From NCBI RefSeq assembly GCF_025370935.1, contig NC_133492.1, positions 17,326,476 to 17,390,475 on the forward strand: 64,000 nt of DNA, read 5' to 3'. The stretch comes from Choristoneura fumiferana (lineage: Eukaryota; Arthropoda; Insecta; Lepidoptera; Tortricidae). Below the pieces are notes generated by a model, which saw nothing but the letters and a program-made list of their open reading frames with translations, searched no databases and was not told the origin of the DNA. The position numbers were made by a program, and so were the translations under genes. Within the stretch, counting starts at the first letter, position 1. Every line of letters begins with the position of its first letter. Positions 21,684-31,066 of this stretch are shown piece by piece.

Positions 21684-22005
21684 ATACTTAGAGAATACCG
21701 ATCTTCTACCATAACATTGAAAAGTTACACTGAAATTTACACTGTAACTCTCAAAACCTAGGATCCTGATTCGACTAAACACTATCTCCTCCAGATACCG
21801 TGTTTTGCCTAAAAAAAAACTCACTATTTTCGTCAACCAGTACAGTGTTTTGTCGTAATAATCACACGATAAATTTGGTTTTAAGTTTTTCAGTCTCTGT
21901 TTACTGTAAATGACAATTCCTTCATTTTTAACGTGTTTTTGTTGAAAATGTATGAAAAAAAGTATAAATCTTATATTATGTTTCTTTATACACAATTAGT
22001 AGCAT

Positions 22006-22168
22006 CCATACTAATATTATAAATGCGAAAGTGTGTTTGTGTGTTTGTCCGTTTTTCACGCCGTAACGGAGCGACGGATCGACGTGATTTTTGGCATAGA
22101 GATAGGCATTTGGCATAAAATGCACAGTTCCCGAGGGAACAGCGGGCGGAGCCGCGGGCAAAAGCTAG
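22006..22168 (+). mobile_element. Helitron-like element, short complete copy
   Basis: Opens CCATACTAATATTATAAATG, then GCGAAAGTGTGTTTGTG, ACGGAGCGACGGATCGACG, and ends GCCGCGGGCAAAAGCTAG. Both termini of the family are present in 163 bp. Confidence 0.75.
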
Positions 22169-22389
22169 TATTATTTATAATTTATCCAAATTTAATTAAA
22201 ATCGGATGAATATTGACGGGTTTGTGGCCAATTAAAGAAGAAAACAAAACAGTTTTTTGCGACATCTGTAAAAATATTTTTTTTTTAGTTACAGTGTTTT
22301 GTCATGACACGGCAGAGTAGTTTAACTAAATGAGCCAATCGCAAGCTACAGTGATTATCGAATAAACCTCTCGATGCTGAGGCCTTAAC

Positions 22390-22550
22390 GCTATCGCGAT
22401 ACATACATACATACATAAAAATCACGCCTGTATTCCCAAATGGGGTAGGCAGAGCACACGAAACGTTACCGCTTCGGAGCCACTTTTAGCAATTTTAGGT
22501 TTTAAGTTTGACAAAAACGGTACAATAGTGACAGGTTGCTAGCTATCGCG
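22390..22550 (+). repeat. Dispersed repeat with (CATA)n head
   Basis: (CATA)4-5 at 22401-22418, then ATCACGCCTGTATTCCC and GGGGTAGGCAGAGCACACG, a block I recognise as common in Lepidoptera. It is flanked by CTATCGCGAT at 22393 and 22544, a possible duplicated or inverted edge. Confidence 0.5.
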
Positions 22551-23034
22551 ATATTTTGCCTATCTTTAAGTCTATGCTTAGGGTCCTTAGGGAACACTAT
22601 CTGTCATCTTGCGTATGAATGTTATAGCTAGATTTATGTAAGTATTATTTGTTTATGTTTTAAGATATTTATTTCTCAAAAGATTTTTACAAAATCGCTT
22701 ACAGAGAAATACATTTTTAAGCTTGATATAAATAAACAAAAAGGGAGGGATACTTTAACTATATTGTACGTTAAAAACAAAGTATATAAAACTAAAAGTA
22801 CACAAAAACACATGAGGGTAGATTGGCGTAACACAACAAATATATCGTGAGAAATATCAGCAATGAGCATAGTAATTTGTTATGTATCTACCTATCTATC
22901 TGTTTAGATATATTGTGTATGTGTATTGTATCAATCAGTTTTATGTATTCTTGATATTACTCTAATCTACTATAAATTGCACCACCTGCTAAAATGTATG
23001 TATTCAATACTTCTGTCCATTGTAAAGGTTGCAT
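22551..23034. other. No recognised gene
   Basis: AT-rich, only short open frames. Confidence 0.3.
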
Positions 23035-23155
23035 GGAAATGATCGCTTTGACGCGATAAGGCCGCCTATTGCTTATCTTAAAAAATCTCTATGCATATAC
23101 AAGTGTTTACTGCTATGCGTTGGTGTGCAATAAAGAGTTATTGTATTGTAAATTC
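23035..23155 (+). repeat. Dispersed retroelement 3' end, second copy
   Basis: Contains GATAAGGCCGCCTATTGC and GCAATAAAGAGTTATTGTAT. Opposite orientation to 800-960. Confidence 0.6.
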
Positions 23156-23608
23156 GATTTATATTTCAGCTTATTGTGTTAAATTATTTAAGAGAGTTCT
23201 ATGCATATTCCTTATTCGGTAGATTTTCTAGTAGACTCCTCTACATATGTAAAGTTTCTAAAGTATTTTACTATATCGACGTAGCGCCCTCCAATATGCA
23301 ATATTAACTTAAGCGCCATCTAGCGATACACATCGGTACTACAATGTTCATTCTCATCTCACGTTTGAAGACATCTCCCCAAACAAAATAGTTCTGAATC
23401 CCGCCACAAACGTTTAAAAAAGGCTGCAAGCCAATTTTAACTTAAAGTGGTAAGTGATAAAGTTTACGTTGGGTTTGAAGGCGAAAACGTTTTAAGTTTG
23501 ACATTTATTTCTGAGGAATCGTTGTAACTAGTTCTAGTAACGTCTTCGTGGCGAAAACGCGTTGCGTTATTTCGTGCGTTGTTTGAGGTTAAACGTTAAG
23601 TTTTGAAT

Positions 23609-23819
23609 ATGGTTCGCGAAATGAACTCTGTTCTTTGGAAGTATTTTAAAATGGACGATGACACAAGAATGGCTACGTGCAATTATTGCGACAAGGTTTT
23701 GTCTTATAAAACTACAATTGCGAACCTCAAGGCGCATATGAAACGGGTGCACTGTAAAGTTTGGAACGAAATTTGGAAGGAAATGTCGCGCTTTACCGAG
23801 CACGCTGATGGTGCAAGTA
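23609..23819 (+). CDS. BED-type zinc-finger first exon
   Basis: ATG at 23609 opens 70 codons to a donor A|GTAAGT (phase 1). It is a full BED finger: SVLWKYFKMDDDTRMATC, NYCDKVLSYKTTIANLK, AHMKRVH, with aromatic W/YF start, Cys pair C-x2-C and His pair. BED fingers bind DNA and occur in ZBED chromatin proteins and hAT transposases; no catalytic domain follows in view. The downstream exon is not identified and the assembly gap begins 337 bp later. Upstream is AT-rich with CGTTGCGTT/CGTGCGTTG motifs that may be a promoter region. SYKTTIANLK and donor phase match the exon at 20689-20857, so the two may be duplicated exons of one locus. Confidence 0.75.
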
Positions 23820-24156
23820 GTAAGTATTAATTGTTATTTCATCTTTCGTATTGTAATCTATAAACTTATCGTTTGTTTAGATCAGTCATGTCATTAATGT
23901 CATAATTCTAACAATTTGACAGCTGGCGTTCCGTATACCGTGCGACTTAGATTTTAATTAATGAAAAACCATTTATTAAAAAAAGTGAGTGAAATTTGTA
24001 CGAAGGCGCAATTTATACTAAACAGCTTGCTTTGCTTAGGTAAGTACCTACAAAATATACTTTCATTGGTCAAACGAATATTGTTGTACTTAGTAAGTCG
24101 ACTTACAACAACAAACAACATGGTTTTATTAATTTATTTTTTTGCCGACGAAACTC

Positions 24157-24256
24157 NNNNNNNNNNNNNNNNNNNNNNNNNNNNNNNNNNNNNNNNNNNN
24201 NNNNNNNNNNNNNNNNNNNNNNNNNNNNNNNNNNNNNNNNNNNNNNNNNNNNNNNN
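24157..24256. other. Assembly gap (100 N)
   Basis: Exactly 100 N, the usual size for a gap of unknown length. It hides whatever lies between the BED exon and the Helitron-like block. The single N at 38077 is a separate ambiguous base. Confidence 0.95.
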
Positions 24257-24692
24257 TCGATCTGGGTAGTTACAATTGAAATTCCCGGATTTTACAGAAA
24301 TTCTGGGAAGTTCAGCCTATATCGTGATCTTCATTGAGGTAGTGTTAAAAACAACTATCCAAAATTTCAAGACTCATAACATAGCGGTTAAAAACTTCAA
24401 AGTTGATCCCCATCCCGTGGGAATATCGGAATAAAAAGTAGCCTATGTGTTATTCCAAAAGTCAGCTATCTACATACCGATTTCATAATTCTTAGCCCAG
24501 CGGTTGTTATTTCGAGATTTTCTCCTATCCCATGGGAATATCGGGATAAAAAGTATTCTATGTTTTAATCCAGGCTATAAACTAACTTTTAGCCAAATTT
24601 CATCCAAATCCGTCCAGCCGTTTCAGCGTGAAGAAGCAACAAACATACTCACTCACTCACAAACTTTCAAATTTATAATATTAGTAGGATAG
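24257..24692 (-). mobile_element. Helitron-like element, minus orientation, end lost in gap
   Basis: Minus strand starts ATCCTACTAATATTATAAAT, then GTGAGTGAGTGAGTATG, TTCTTCACGCTGAAACGGC, ATCCCGATATTCCCATGGG. The blocks match 63332-63645 closely. The CTAG end is not visible; the gap may contain it. Confidence 0.7.
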
Positions 24693-25384
24693 GATATTTG
24701 TTCTTTTCTTGTCTTTATGTTTTACATAGTATAAAATAGGTAAAGTCGACGTCTCCGACGTCTGTCTGTATGTATGGATGCTTAAATCATTATTCACCCC
24801 CAGTTAAATGATTGTGCAATTTTCATCTCATTATTTAGAATTGCATGACAGTCCTAAACCACTCGTCTTATTTCCTTCTTTTTAGTTTTTCAAGGCAACC
24901 GAGTTTTCGATTTTTTTAATTTATTAATTTAAATTTTGTTTACATGACCTTTTACATAGGTATTAAAAATTAAAATGTAAACAAACGAGATTCTAAGATT
25001 TCCGTTACAACTTAAAGGTAATGTATCTTCAAGTCGTGATGAACTAATGATTAGCAAATATATTACATATTGGTGACTAATGAACAACACTCGGAAGTTA
25101 ATATTTGCATTTGAATACGACATGTTTGAATTGCAAGTAAGTCAATGACATTGTAACAGGTCTAAAAATTGAAAAAAAAGTAAATCGAAATATATGATGA
25201 AACTGGAAAAAAGTTGAAGAAAGTATGCGGGTCCTAAAAAAATAAAAATAAGGAGAGTTGCTTTTGTAAATAAAATCTTAAACTGGAAAATGACGTTTAC
25301 TACTGTCTTTTGTAACTGAAAACTCAGTACCTAGTTAGTATGATTTTTATCTTAGTATTTGACTTGTCGACTTTCAGAATAATA
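24693..25384. other. No recognised gene
   Basis: AT-rich, short open frames only. Confidence 0.3.
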
Positions 25385-25910
25385 GTGACTATAGTTATTT
25401 GTGCAACAAGAGACCAAAGTTGTTTTTTGTTGCGAGTGTTGATTTTGAATCCTGAGAGCAGCAAGGGATTCAAACACACGAGATGCAAAATAACTTTGGT
25501 CTCGTGTGACATATACAATTTTTCACCTCAGCAGCGAGAACATTATTTAAATGTAACATAAGAATAAAACCACATAAACCTACCTATTTACAAAACAACC
25601 ACAATTTTTTAAATATAATCCGAAAGATTTAATTTAAGATTGTAATCAACACATTTGATCCTATCTCTCGCTTTTTTCGTGTTGAAGTGAAAGTGACAGA
25701 TCAAAGTGAAGTTCAAATATTTGGAATTCAGTGAGTAGACCCAACCTGTACTCAACATTTAAAAAAAAAATAAAAAGTTACTTTGTCTCACGGAGTGAGC
25801 AAAATGCGATTTTGTTCACTGATTTCTCAGCAAAACCTGCCTGTTTGAGGTGCTGAGTTGAAAATATATTTTCATCTCAACAATAAACTTTGTCCCAAAA
25901 CAACCAGATA
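25385..25910 (+). repeat. Dispersed repeat, GTGCAACAAGAGACCAAAG family, copy 1
   Basis: Blocks GTGCAACAAGAGACCAAAG, TTTTTCACCTCAGCAGCGAG, TTGATCCTATCTCTCGC, CTCACGGAGTGAGCAAAATG and TGCCTGTTTGAGGTGCTGAG appear in the same order at 37292-38285. Internal reverse pairs (CCAAAGTT.. / AACTTTGGTCTCGTG) suggest folding potential. Confidence 0.7.
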
Positions 25911-26689
25911 TATTTTAAAAATGACATTATTTCGAATTGATTTATTATTCAATATAATATGAAGTTTCTATGAGATGGCAAGTACCTACAGCCAACAAAA
26001 AGTACAGTAGTCATAAAAACATTTACCCGTTAAAAATGAACCTACTGATTTATAAGTAGGTATATAGAAAAACGAATTTATAATACTTATTTAAGCTAAA
26101 AAAGGATCTGTGTGTGATTATTCACCTAAATGCTACAGGAAATTAAATGATGTTTTGGTAATTAAATATTAAGAAATGAATATATTTTTTACTATAGTAC
26201 GTACCTAGCAACTAAACAATGATATTTAATTAACAACGTTAATCGCATTGAATAAACGCGCGTATTTGATGAAGCATTATGTAATAGGAAGCTCCAGTAA
26301 ATGCCCTTAAATATGTATTAATTAACCTTTGATCATTATTTCTGTTTGCTACATTAATCCTCTGCTAAATCCGGTTAATCAGTACAAAATTAGCTTTGCA
26401 GTTGAAAAAAAAATCTGCTAAATATATATATTTTGCGTAACACTCAAACTGCAGACGTAAAAAAAAAGAAAAAAAAGAAATTTTATAAATCAAAAACCCG
26501 CCTGCAAAAATTAACTGAATAGATCGAAACAAGACAGCAAAAATCCTATTAAAAAAAAAATTTGTTGACCCCCGATTATTGGCATCTCACAGCCGCCATG
26601 TTTTTTTTTTAACGTCACCTATCTAAGGACACTTGGGTTGCTGGGACGATTCTAATGGTACCAAGGTATGAGAGATATGCGGTAATAAT
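25911..26689. other. No recognised gene
   Basis: AT-rich, homopolymer-rich; nothing identified. Confidence 0.3.
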
Positions 26690-26840
26690 AGTAGATTGTT
26701 CAACAAGGGACTAAAACAAGCCATAATGACACGAGAGGTTGAGCCACCCGAGCAGAGCGAGGGTGGCTATAGTTCGAGTGGCATTATGGTTGTTTAGTCT
26801 CGCGTTAAACACTCTACTTTTCACGAATGCGAGGAAAAAA
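26690..26840. repeat. Dispersed repeat, GTAGATTGTTCAACAAGG family
   Basis: AGATTGTTCAACAAGGGAC, GCCACCCGAGCAGAGCGAG, and AAACACTCTACTTTTCACG match 58785-58945 and the two halves around 7632-7754. Ends are loosely complementary (GGGACTAAAACAAGCCATAA / TTATGGTTGTTTAGTC). Confidence 0.6.
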
Positions 26841-26869
26841 AATGTCCTTTTCAAAATAACAATATCACT

Positions 26870-27560
26870 TTTTAGTCGACTTTAAAAAAGGAGGAGGTTA
26901 TCGGTTTTTTTTTTTATATGTTTGATACCTCAGACCTCCGTCATGTATGAACCGATTAGATTTTTTTTACGTTGTCTAGGAATGTCTTCAATTAGGTCCC
27001 ATAAGCATTAAATCAGGATCTGATGATTGGATCTTAAGGAAATCGAGGGAACTCTTCAAATGTTGTAGGGACACCTATAGTAAATTGGATATATTTAGTA
27101 GTAACTCGTGCATTTGCTCTTGAAATCATCATTTGGTGAAGTGGAACTGATGATGAAGACCACAGTTGACCATCAGAGTTACTACTCAATAACAAGTATT
27201 TGACGGGTTGAATTTTAATTACTTTAACACAGTTGCTAAGCGATTTATGCTCCTCGTAATGCATATGGTGAAATGGAACGGGTGATGAAGCAACAGGACT
27301 CCTCAATAATGTAGCAGCGGAAAAAGCAATCTTTCGTAAAAGGCGATGAGCAGTTGATATTAAACTCTTGTATCTTAGATTATTTACACTAAAAGCGTGA
27401 AAAAAAAAAAAAAAAATTGAACCGACTAAGTACAAAAACCATGAAAAATAATTTTCTACCAGTCTGAAGTCGGTCGGTACCTCAGCACGAGCCAGCAGGA
27501 GTGATTGACGCCCAACACATAGTGCGTAGGCGAGGTAGATGACTATAGGTCCACTTGACT
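26870..27560. repeat. Composite dispersed repeat with AAGTCGGTCGGTACCTCAGC block
   Basis: Starts GTCGACTTTAAAAAAGGAGG and ends around GAAGTCGGTCGGTACCTCAG..AGCAGGAGTG. Related blocks are at 38290-38360, 38990-39030 and 45973-46135. A 133-codon minus frame (27034-27435) contains near-repeated segments PVPFHHMHYEEH and SVPLHQMMISRA, showing that the stretch holds degenerate internal repeats rather than a gene. Confidence 0.5.
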
Positions 27561-27804
27561 TACACGTACTACATCAGAATCAATGAATTTTCCTCTTCTG
27601 TGGGCGTTACTTCGAAGCTGAGGTTGGACAGTGAGTTGGAATTTCTTAGTATTACGGCAATAGCCATCTTGTGTAGTACCTACTACTTATATCTGATGAC
27701 CAGGGTCTAGGACTTAGTATACGAGTCACCCGAAGAAACCATCCCCTTACATAATGTGACAGTATATTTATTGTCACCTGAGAAACAACCTTATATCAAC
27801 TTAC

Positions 27805-29140
27805 ATAAACTTGCGCAGGCGCCAGGCTAAAGCCGACGCACAAGCCAGAGACGAAGCGGCCAAGTAGGATAAGCGGGAAGGACGGCGCAAAACCGAGAAG
27901 TAGCCATCCCGCCGCCCACAAAGGTGCTGCCATCTGCAGTGTGCGCTTGCGCCCCGCGCGCTGCATCAACGGGCCCGACAGCATACTGCCAGCGAACGCG
28001 CCGAGCGGGGGAATTGAACCTGCACAAAAATATATCCTACCCTATGTACCTTTAAGGTGAACGTCCAAGTGCTCGCCACTGTCCCAATAGTTGCCATCTT
28101 TAATTTTATGTCATTATAACAACAGCAGTTACAGTCGGGTGTCATGTAGAGGTATTGGCCATGTCAAGCACTGGGGTATTTACGTTAGCTAAGGCTTGAC
28201 TGCCAAACATGGAAAAATGGGGAAAAACATGGTTCAGTGTTCCACTAAGTGAGGTTAGTTATCCACATTATGCTACACAACAAATATAATATATGTAGTT
28301 GACATTCTGAAATAAGTAAAATATATGTACCTACCTAAATAAAATTCTGAAACGTTAATAGGACACGGTAAACCTTAAGACGCTGACAAAAGTAAAAAAT
28401 TAATGTTATAAACAGATTTTTAGCAAAACAGGTTTATTTTGAGGCAGTAAAAAAAACAATTGTTTTTGTTTTTTTTTTTGCTGCCGCATCATTTGTTTAG
28501 TTTTTTACGTTTACAAAACGCGATTAGGCAAAGTTAGCTCGACGTAATTTAACGAAAAAAATTAACGAACTCCGACATGCGACTTCGTTGCTTGTCTTTT
28601 AATTACAGGTGTGATTTGCAAAGACTGGTGCTGTTCAGGGTCGTTGACGCTAGTCAGCATTTTAAATGTTACGGTAATATTGAACATTATCCGAAATACC
28701 CAAATCCAGTGCCAATATTGCCAGCAACAGAAACATTGGAGTTTTAGCTACATACTTTACTTATGTTTATGTCAACATCGAATATTAGGTATTACTTTCA
28801 GTAGTACAATGTAAACGTACGAGTGCTCGTCACTGCCCCAATAGTTGGCATCTTCTATCTTATGTCATTAGCAATAGTGATGATAGCAGGGTGCCGTCTG
28901 TTGGGCATTAGCGTTTTGAACACTCAGACGTTACCTTAATTTAGCAGCACTATAAATCTGGCTCTAAGCATGATCGAATGTAATATTAAACAACACGTTC
29001 TTACCTATCCATGATTTCTGCTCACTATTTTGAATGAGCGTTGGGTCAAAGGCCTCGAGAGATGGAAGCGCGGACGCAGAGTATCCCCTCACCAGCCCGA
29101 TGATTAAAAATGCCAGCGACGCGCCGAACGTTAGCCAAAG
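27805..29140 (-). CDS. Facilitated sugar/trehalose transporter (MFS), two exons only
   Basis: Two spliceable exons of a Tret1-like major facilitator. Exon A (29140-29005) follows GATTGCAG and reads LWLTFGASLAFLIIGLVRGY, SASALPSLEAFDP, SWI, ending at a GTAAGA donor. Exon B (28019-27805), after TTGTGCAG, completes Gly at the junction, then SIPPLGAFAGS, GPLMQRAGRKR (the MFS loop 2-3 motif), GRFVSGLCVG and APAQVY, ending at GTAAGT. Together they cover about TM1 to TM4 of a 12-helix plasma-membrane carrier. The first exon and all exons after Tyr (expected to begin VSE) were not found: the full-length retrotransposon starts 129 bp upstream of exon A, and downstream is repeat. Frames and splice sites are intact. 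Either flanking exons lie far away or this is an orphaned fragment. Confidence 0.85.
28058..28905. repeat. Two direct copies of a roughly 95-bp dispersed repeat in the transporter intron
   Basis: 28058-28155 and 28810-28905 share CGAGTGCTCGTCACTG, CCCAATAGTTG, and TTATGTCATTA with about 80% identity by eye. Both lie in the intron between the two transporter exons. Confidence 0.65.
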
Positions 29141-29485
29141 CTGCAATCAGTATAAAGCCACACATTAGGTATTACAATCGCGAAACAGGAATTGTTGAGC
29201 CACTTACCAACATTTGTAATTTGGCCGTGTAATGCTATTCTGGATTATTAATGGGGCGTTGAAAAAAAGCGCGGGAAACGTTCGGTCGTTTGGTTGTGTT
29301 TGTAATTGTTTTTGCAAAATATTGTGAAAATTGATTTTTTAGTTGACAAGAGTTGATTATTCGGGTATTGTAAATAATAGTACAAGTATTCTATGTAAAT
29401 TTGTATATTTTTTGTAAGTTATAGTGTATATACTGGACATATAAGGGTAAGTTCTTTGTAATCTTTTTACTTCAGGTAACTCCTT

Positions 29486-31066
29486 ATGGAGTTACCTGAA
29501 GACCCAGGGGGGACTGCCCCAGACATAGGACACAATGTAACTATTGTAGATGGATCAAGCACTGATGGCTCTTGTAGCCAGGATAATATTAACCGCAGGA
29601 AACGACACTCTGTAAAAACATGTCGCCACTGCAACAAAAAAAGGTCAAGACAACGTCATGGCGAGGCATTAATAATAAAAGAAGATGATTGTGTTTGTAA
29701 TTTTGATGAAAGCCGTCAAAGAACGCATAATATATTCGCTAAACCAACCCCCAAGCCACAGCCACAACACATCACTCCTTCTGCAACTAATGATTCAGTA
29801 CCAGCACCAGCTCAATCATTGACTAACTCGACATCCACAGCTCCCCAACCAGTAGGCAGAATGATGTACCAGAAATCAGATGTAGCCCCATTTAATGTAC
29901 ATGTACAACGATTGCAAATCTCAGAAAATGACAATGTCTCTCTACACCCAGTAGTGTTTGGGAAATTTCTAAGGAAAAATAATATTTCCCAAATTGTTAA
30001 TGGGAGCCTGAAACGCATTGGAAGAAATAGAGTGACTATTTCTTTCAGCGATTTTCAGGCTGCCAATAACTTTTTGACCAACCCTGCCCTGTCAGCATCC
30101 AACTACAAGACATTCATCCCGACTTTCTCTGTCACCCGGTTGGGAATTGTACGAGGCGTTCCCTCCGAGTGGTCAGAGGAAGAAGTTTTAGAGAATATCT
30201 CTGTTCCTATAGGCTGTGGACCGATATTAAAAGTTAGACGACTAAAAAGGAAAGCTATTGAGTCAGGTGTCAGTGAGTTAAAACCTACAGAGTCAGTGGT
30301 ACTTACCTTTGATGGCCAAGTTTTGCCCAAACGCATATTCATGTGCTATGCAGCACTACCGGTAGACCTATACATATATCCTACTATACAATGCTACAAC
30401 TGTTGTCGCTTTGGGCATGTCAGAGGTCAGTGCCGCTCAACTCCCAGATGTTACAAATGTGGTCAGGGACATACTGGAGAAAAATGTGAAGTTGATGATG
30501 AGCATATACGATGTTGTCTGTGCAAAGGTTCTCACCTTGCTACTGATAAAAAATGTCTAGAATTTGAGAGACAAAAAAATATAAAGGAGACCATGGCTAA
30601 GAGCTGTGTGTCATATTTTGAAGCTAATAAACAACACCCTCCTATCTCAAAAATTTCATATGCTGATGCATTACTCAGTAATAACACTAATGGAACAGAA
30701 AAGGATTTCTCTCACTCTAGTCCAACTACATCTTACTCACACACTAGCCCAACTACATCTTATAAGAAAACTATCTTTATGAAACCTCGCTCCCCACCCC
30801 AATCTAGATCTAAAGGATATGATGTGGCAGCGCATAATGCCTTGACAAGGGATTATGACATGCCCGTCACTAACAAAACTATTTATAAATCTAATGAGAC
30901 CACTCAATCTGTGAAAGAAATAATTCTATTGATCATTAAGTTACTGTCCCAATCTGGATTGGGTAGTAGTATCTCACCGTCCCACGCTGCCCCTATTATG
31001 AATTTTTTCACTCAACTCTTAACCGATAATGAACAGCCAATTTCAAATCCTTCAATGGAACTGTAG
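29486..31066 (+). CDS. Retrotransposon ORF1 (gag-like nucleic-acid-binding protein)
   Basis: A 526-codon intact frame. The N-terminal third is basic and Ser/Thr/Pro-rich (NRRKRHSVKTCRHCNKKRSR, then a PQP-rich linker). The middle (about residues 125-290) has the fold-like segment seen in LINE gag proteins. Three zinc knuckles at about residues 299-350 begin CYNCCRFGHVRGQC, CYKCGQGHTGEKC and CCLCKGSHLATDKKC. The tail has two near-identical SPTTSYSHT-type repeats. ORF1 proteins coat the element's RNA and act as chaperones in the ribonucleoprotein that carries out target-primed reverse transcription. The stop overlaps the ORF2 start by 38 nt in a different frame, so ORF2 is likely made by reinitiation. 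The first ATG in a good position follows a short repeat (ACTTCAGGTAACTCC and its complement) just upstream. Confidence 0.9.
   Translation: MELPEDPGGTAPDIGHNVTIVDGSSTDGSCSQDNINRRKRHSVKTCRHCNKKRSRQRHGEALIIKEDDCVCNFDESRQRTHNIFAKPTPKPQPQHITPSATNDSVPAPAQSLTNSTSTAPQPVGRMMYQKSDVAPFNVHVQRLQISENDNVSLHPVVFGKFLRKNNISQIVNGSLKRIGRNRVTISFSDFQAANNFLTNPALSASNYKTFIPTFSVTRLGIVRGVPSEWSEEEVLENISVPIGCGPILKVRRLKRKAIESGVSELKPTESVVLTFDGQVLPKRIFMCYAALPVDLYIYPTIQCYNCCRFGHVRGQCRSTPRCYKCGQGHTGEKCEVDDEHIRCCLCKGSHLATDKKCLEFERQKNIKETMAKSCVSYFEANKQHPPISKISYADALLSNNTNGTEKDFSHSSPTTSYSHTSPTTSYKKTIFMKPRSPPQSRSKGYDVAAHNALTRDYDMPVTNKTIYKSNETTQSVKEIILLIIKLLSQSGLGSSISPSHAAPIMNFFTQLLTDNEQPISNPSMEL

Noticed and set aside
23961..24269. 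102-codon frame crossing the gap
   Set aside because: A third of it is N; nothing supports continuity across the gap.
27034..27435. 133-codon minus-strand protein
   Set aside because: Contains internally repeated degenerate blocks and lies in a dispersed repeat; no recognised domain.
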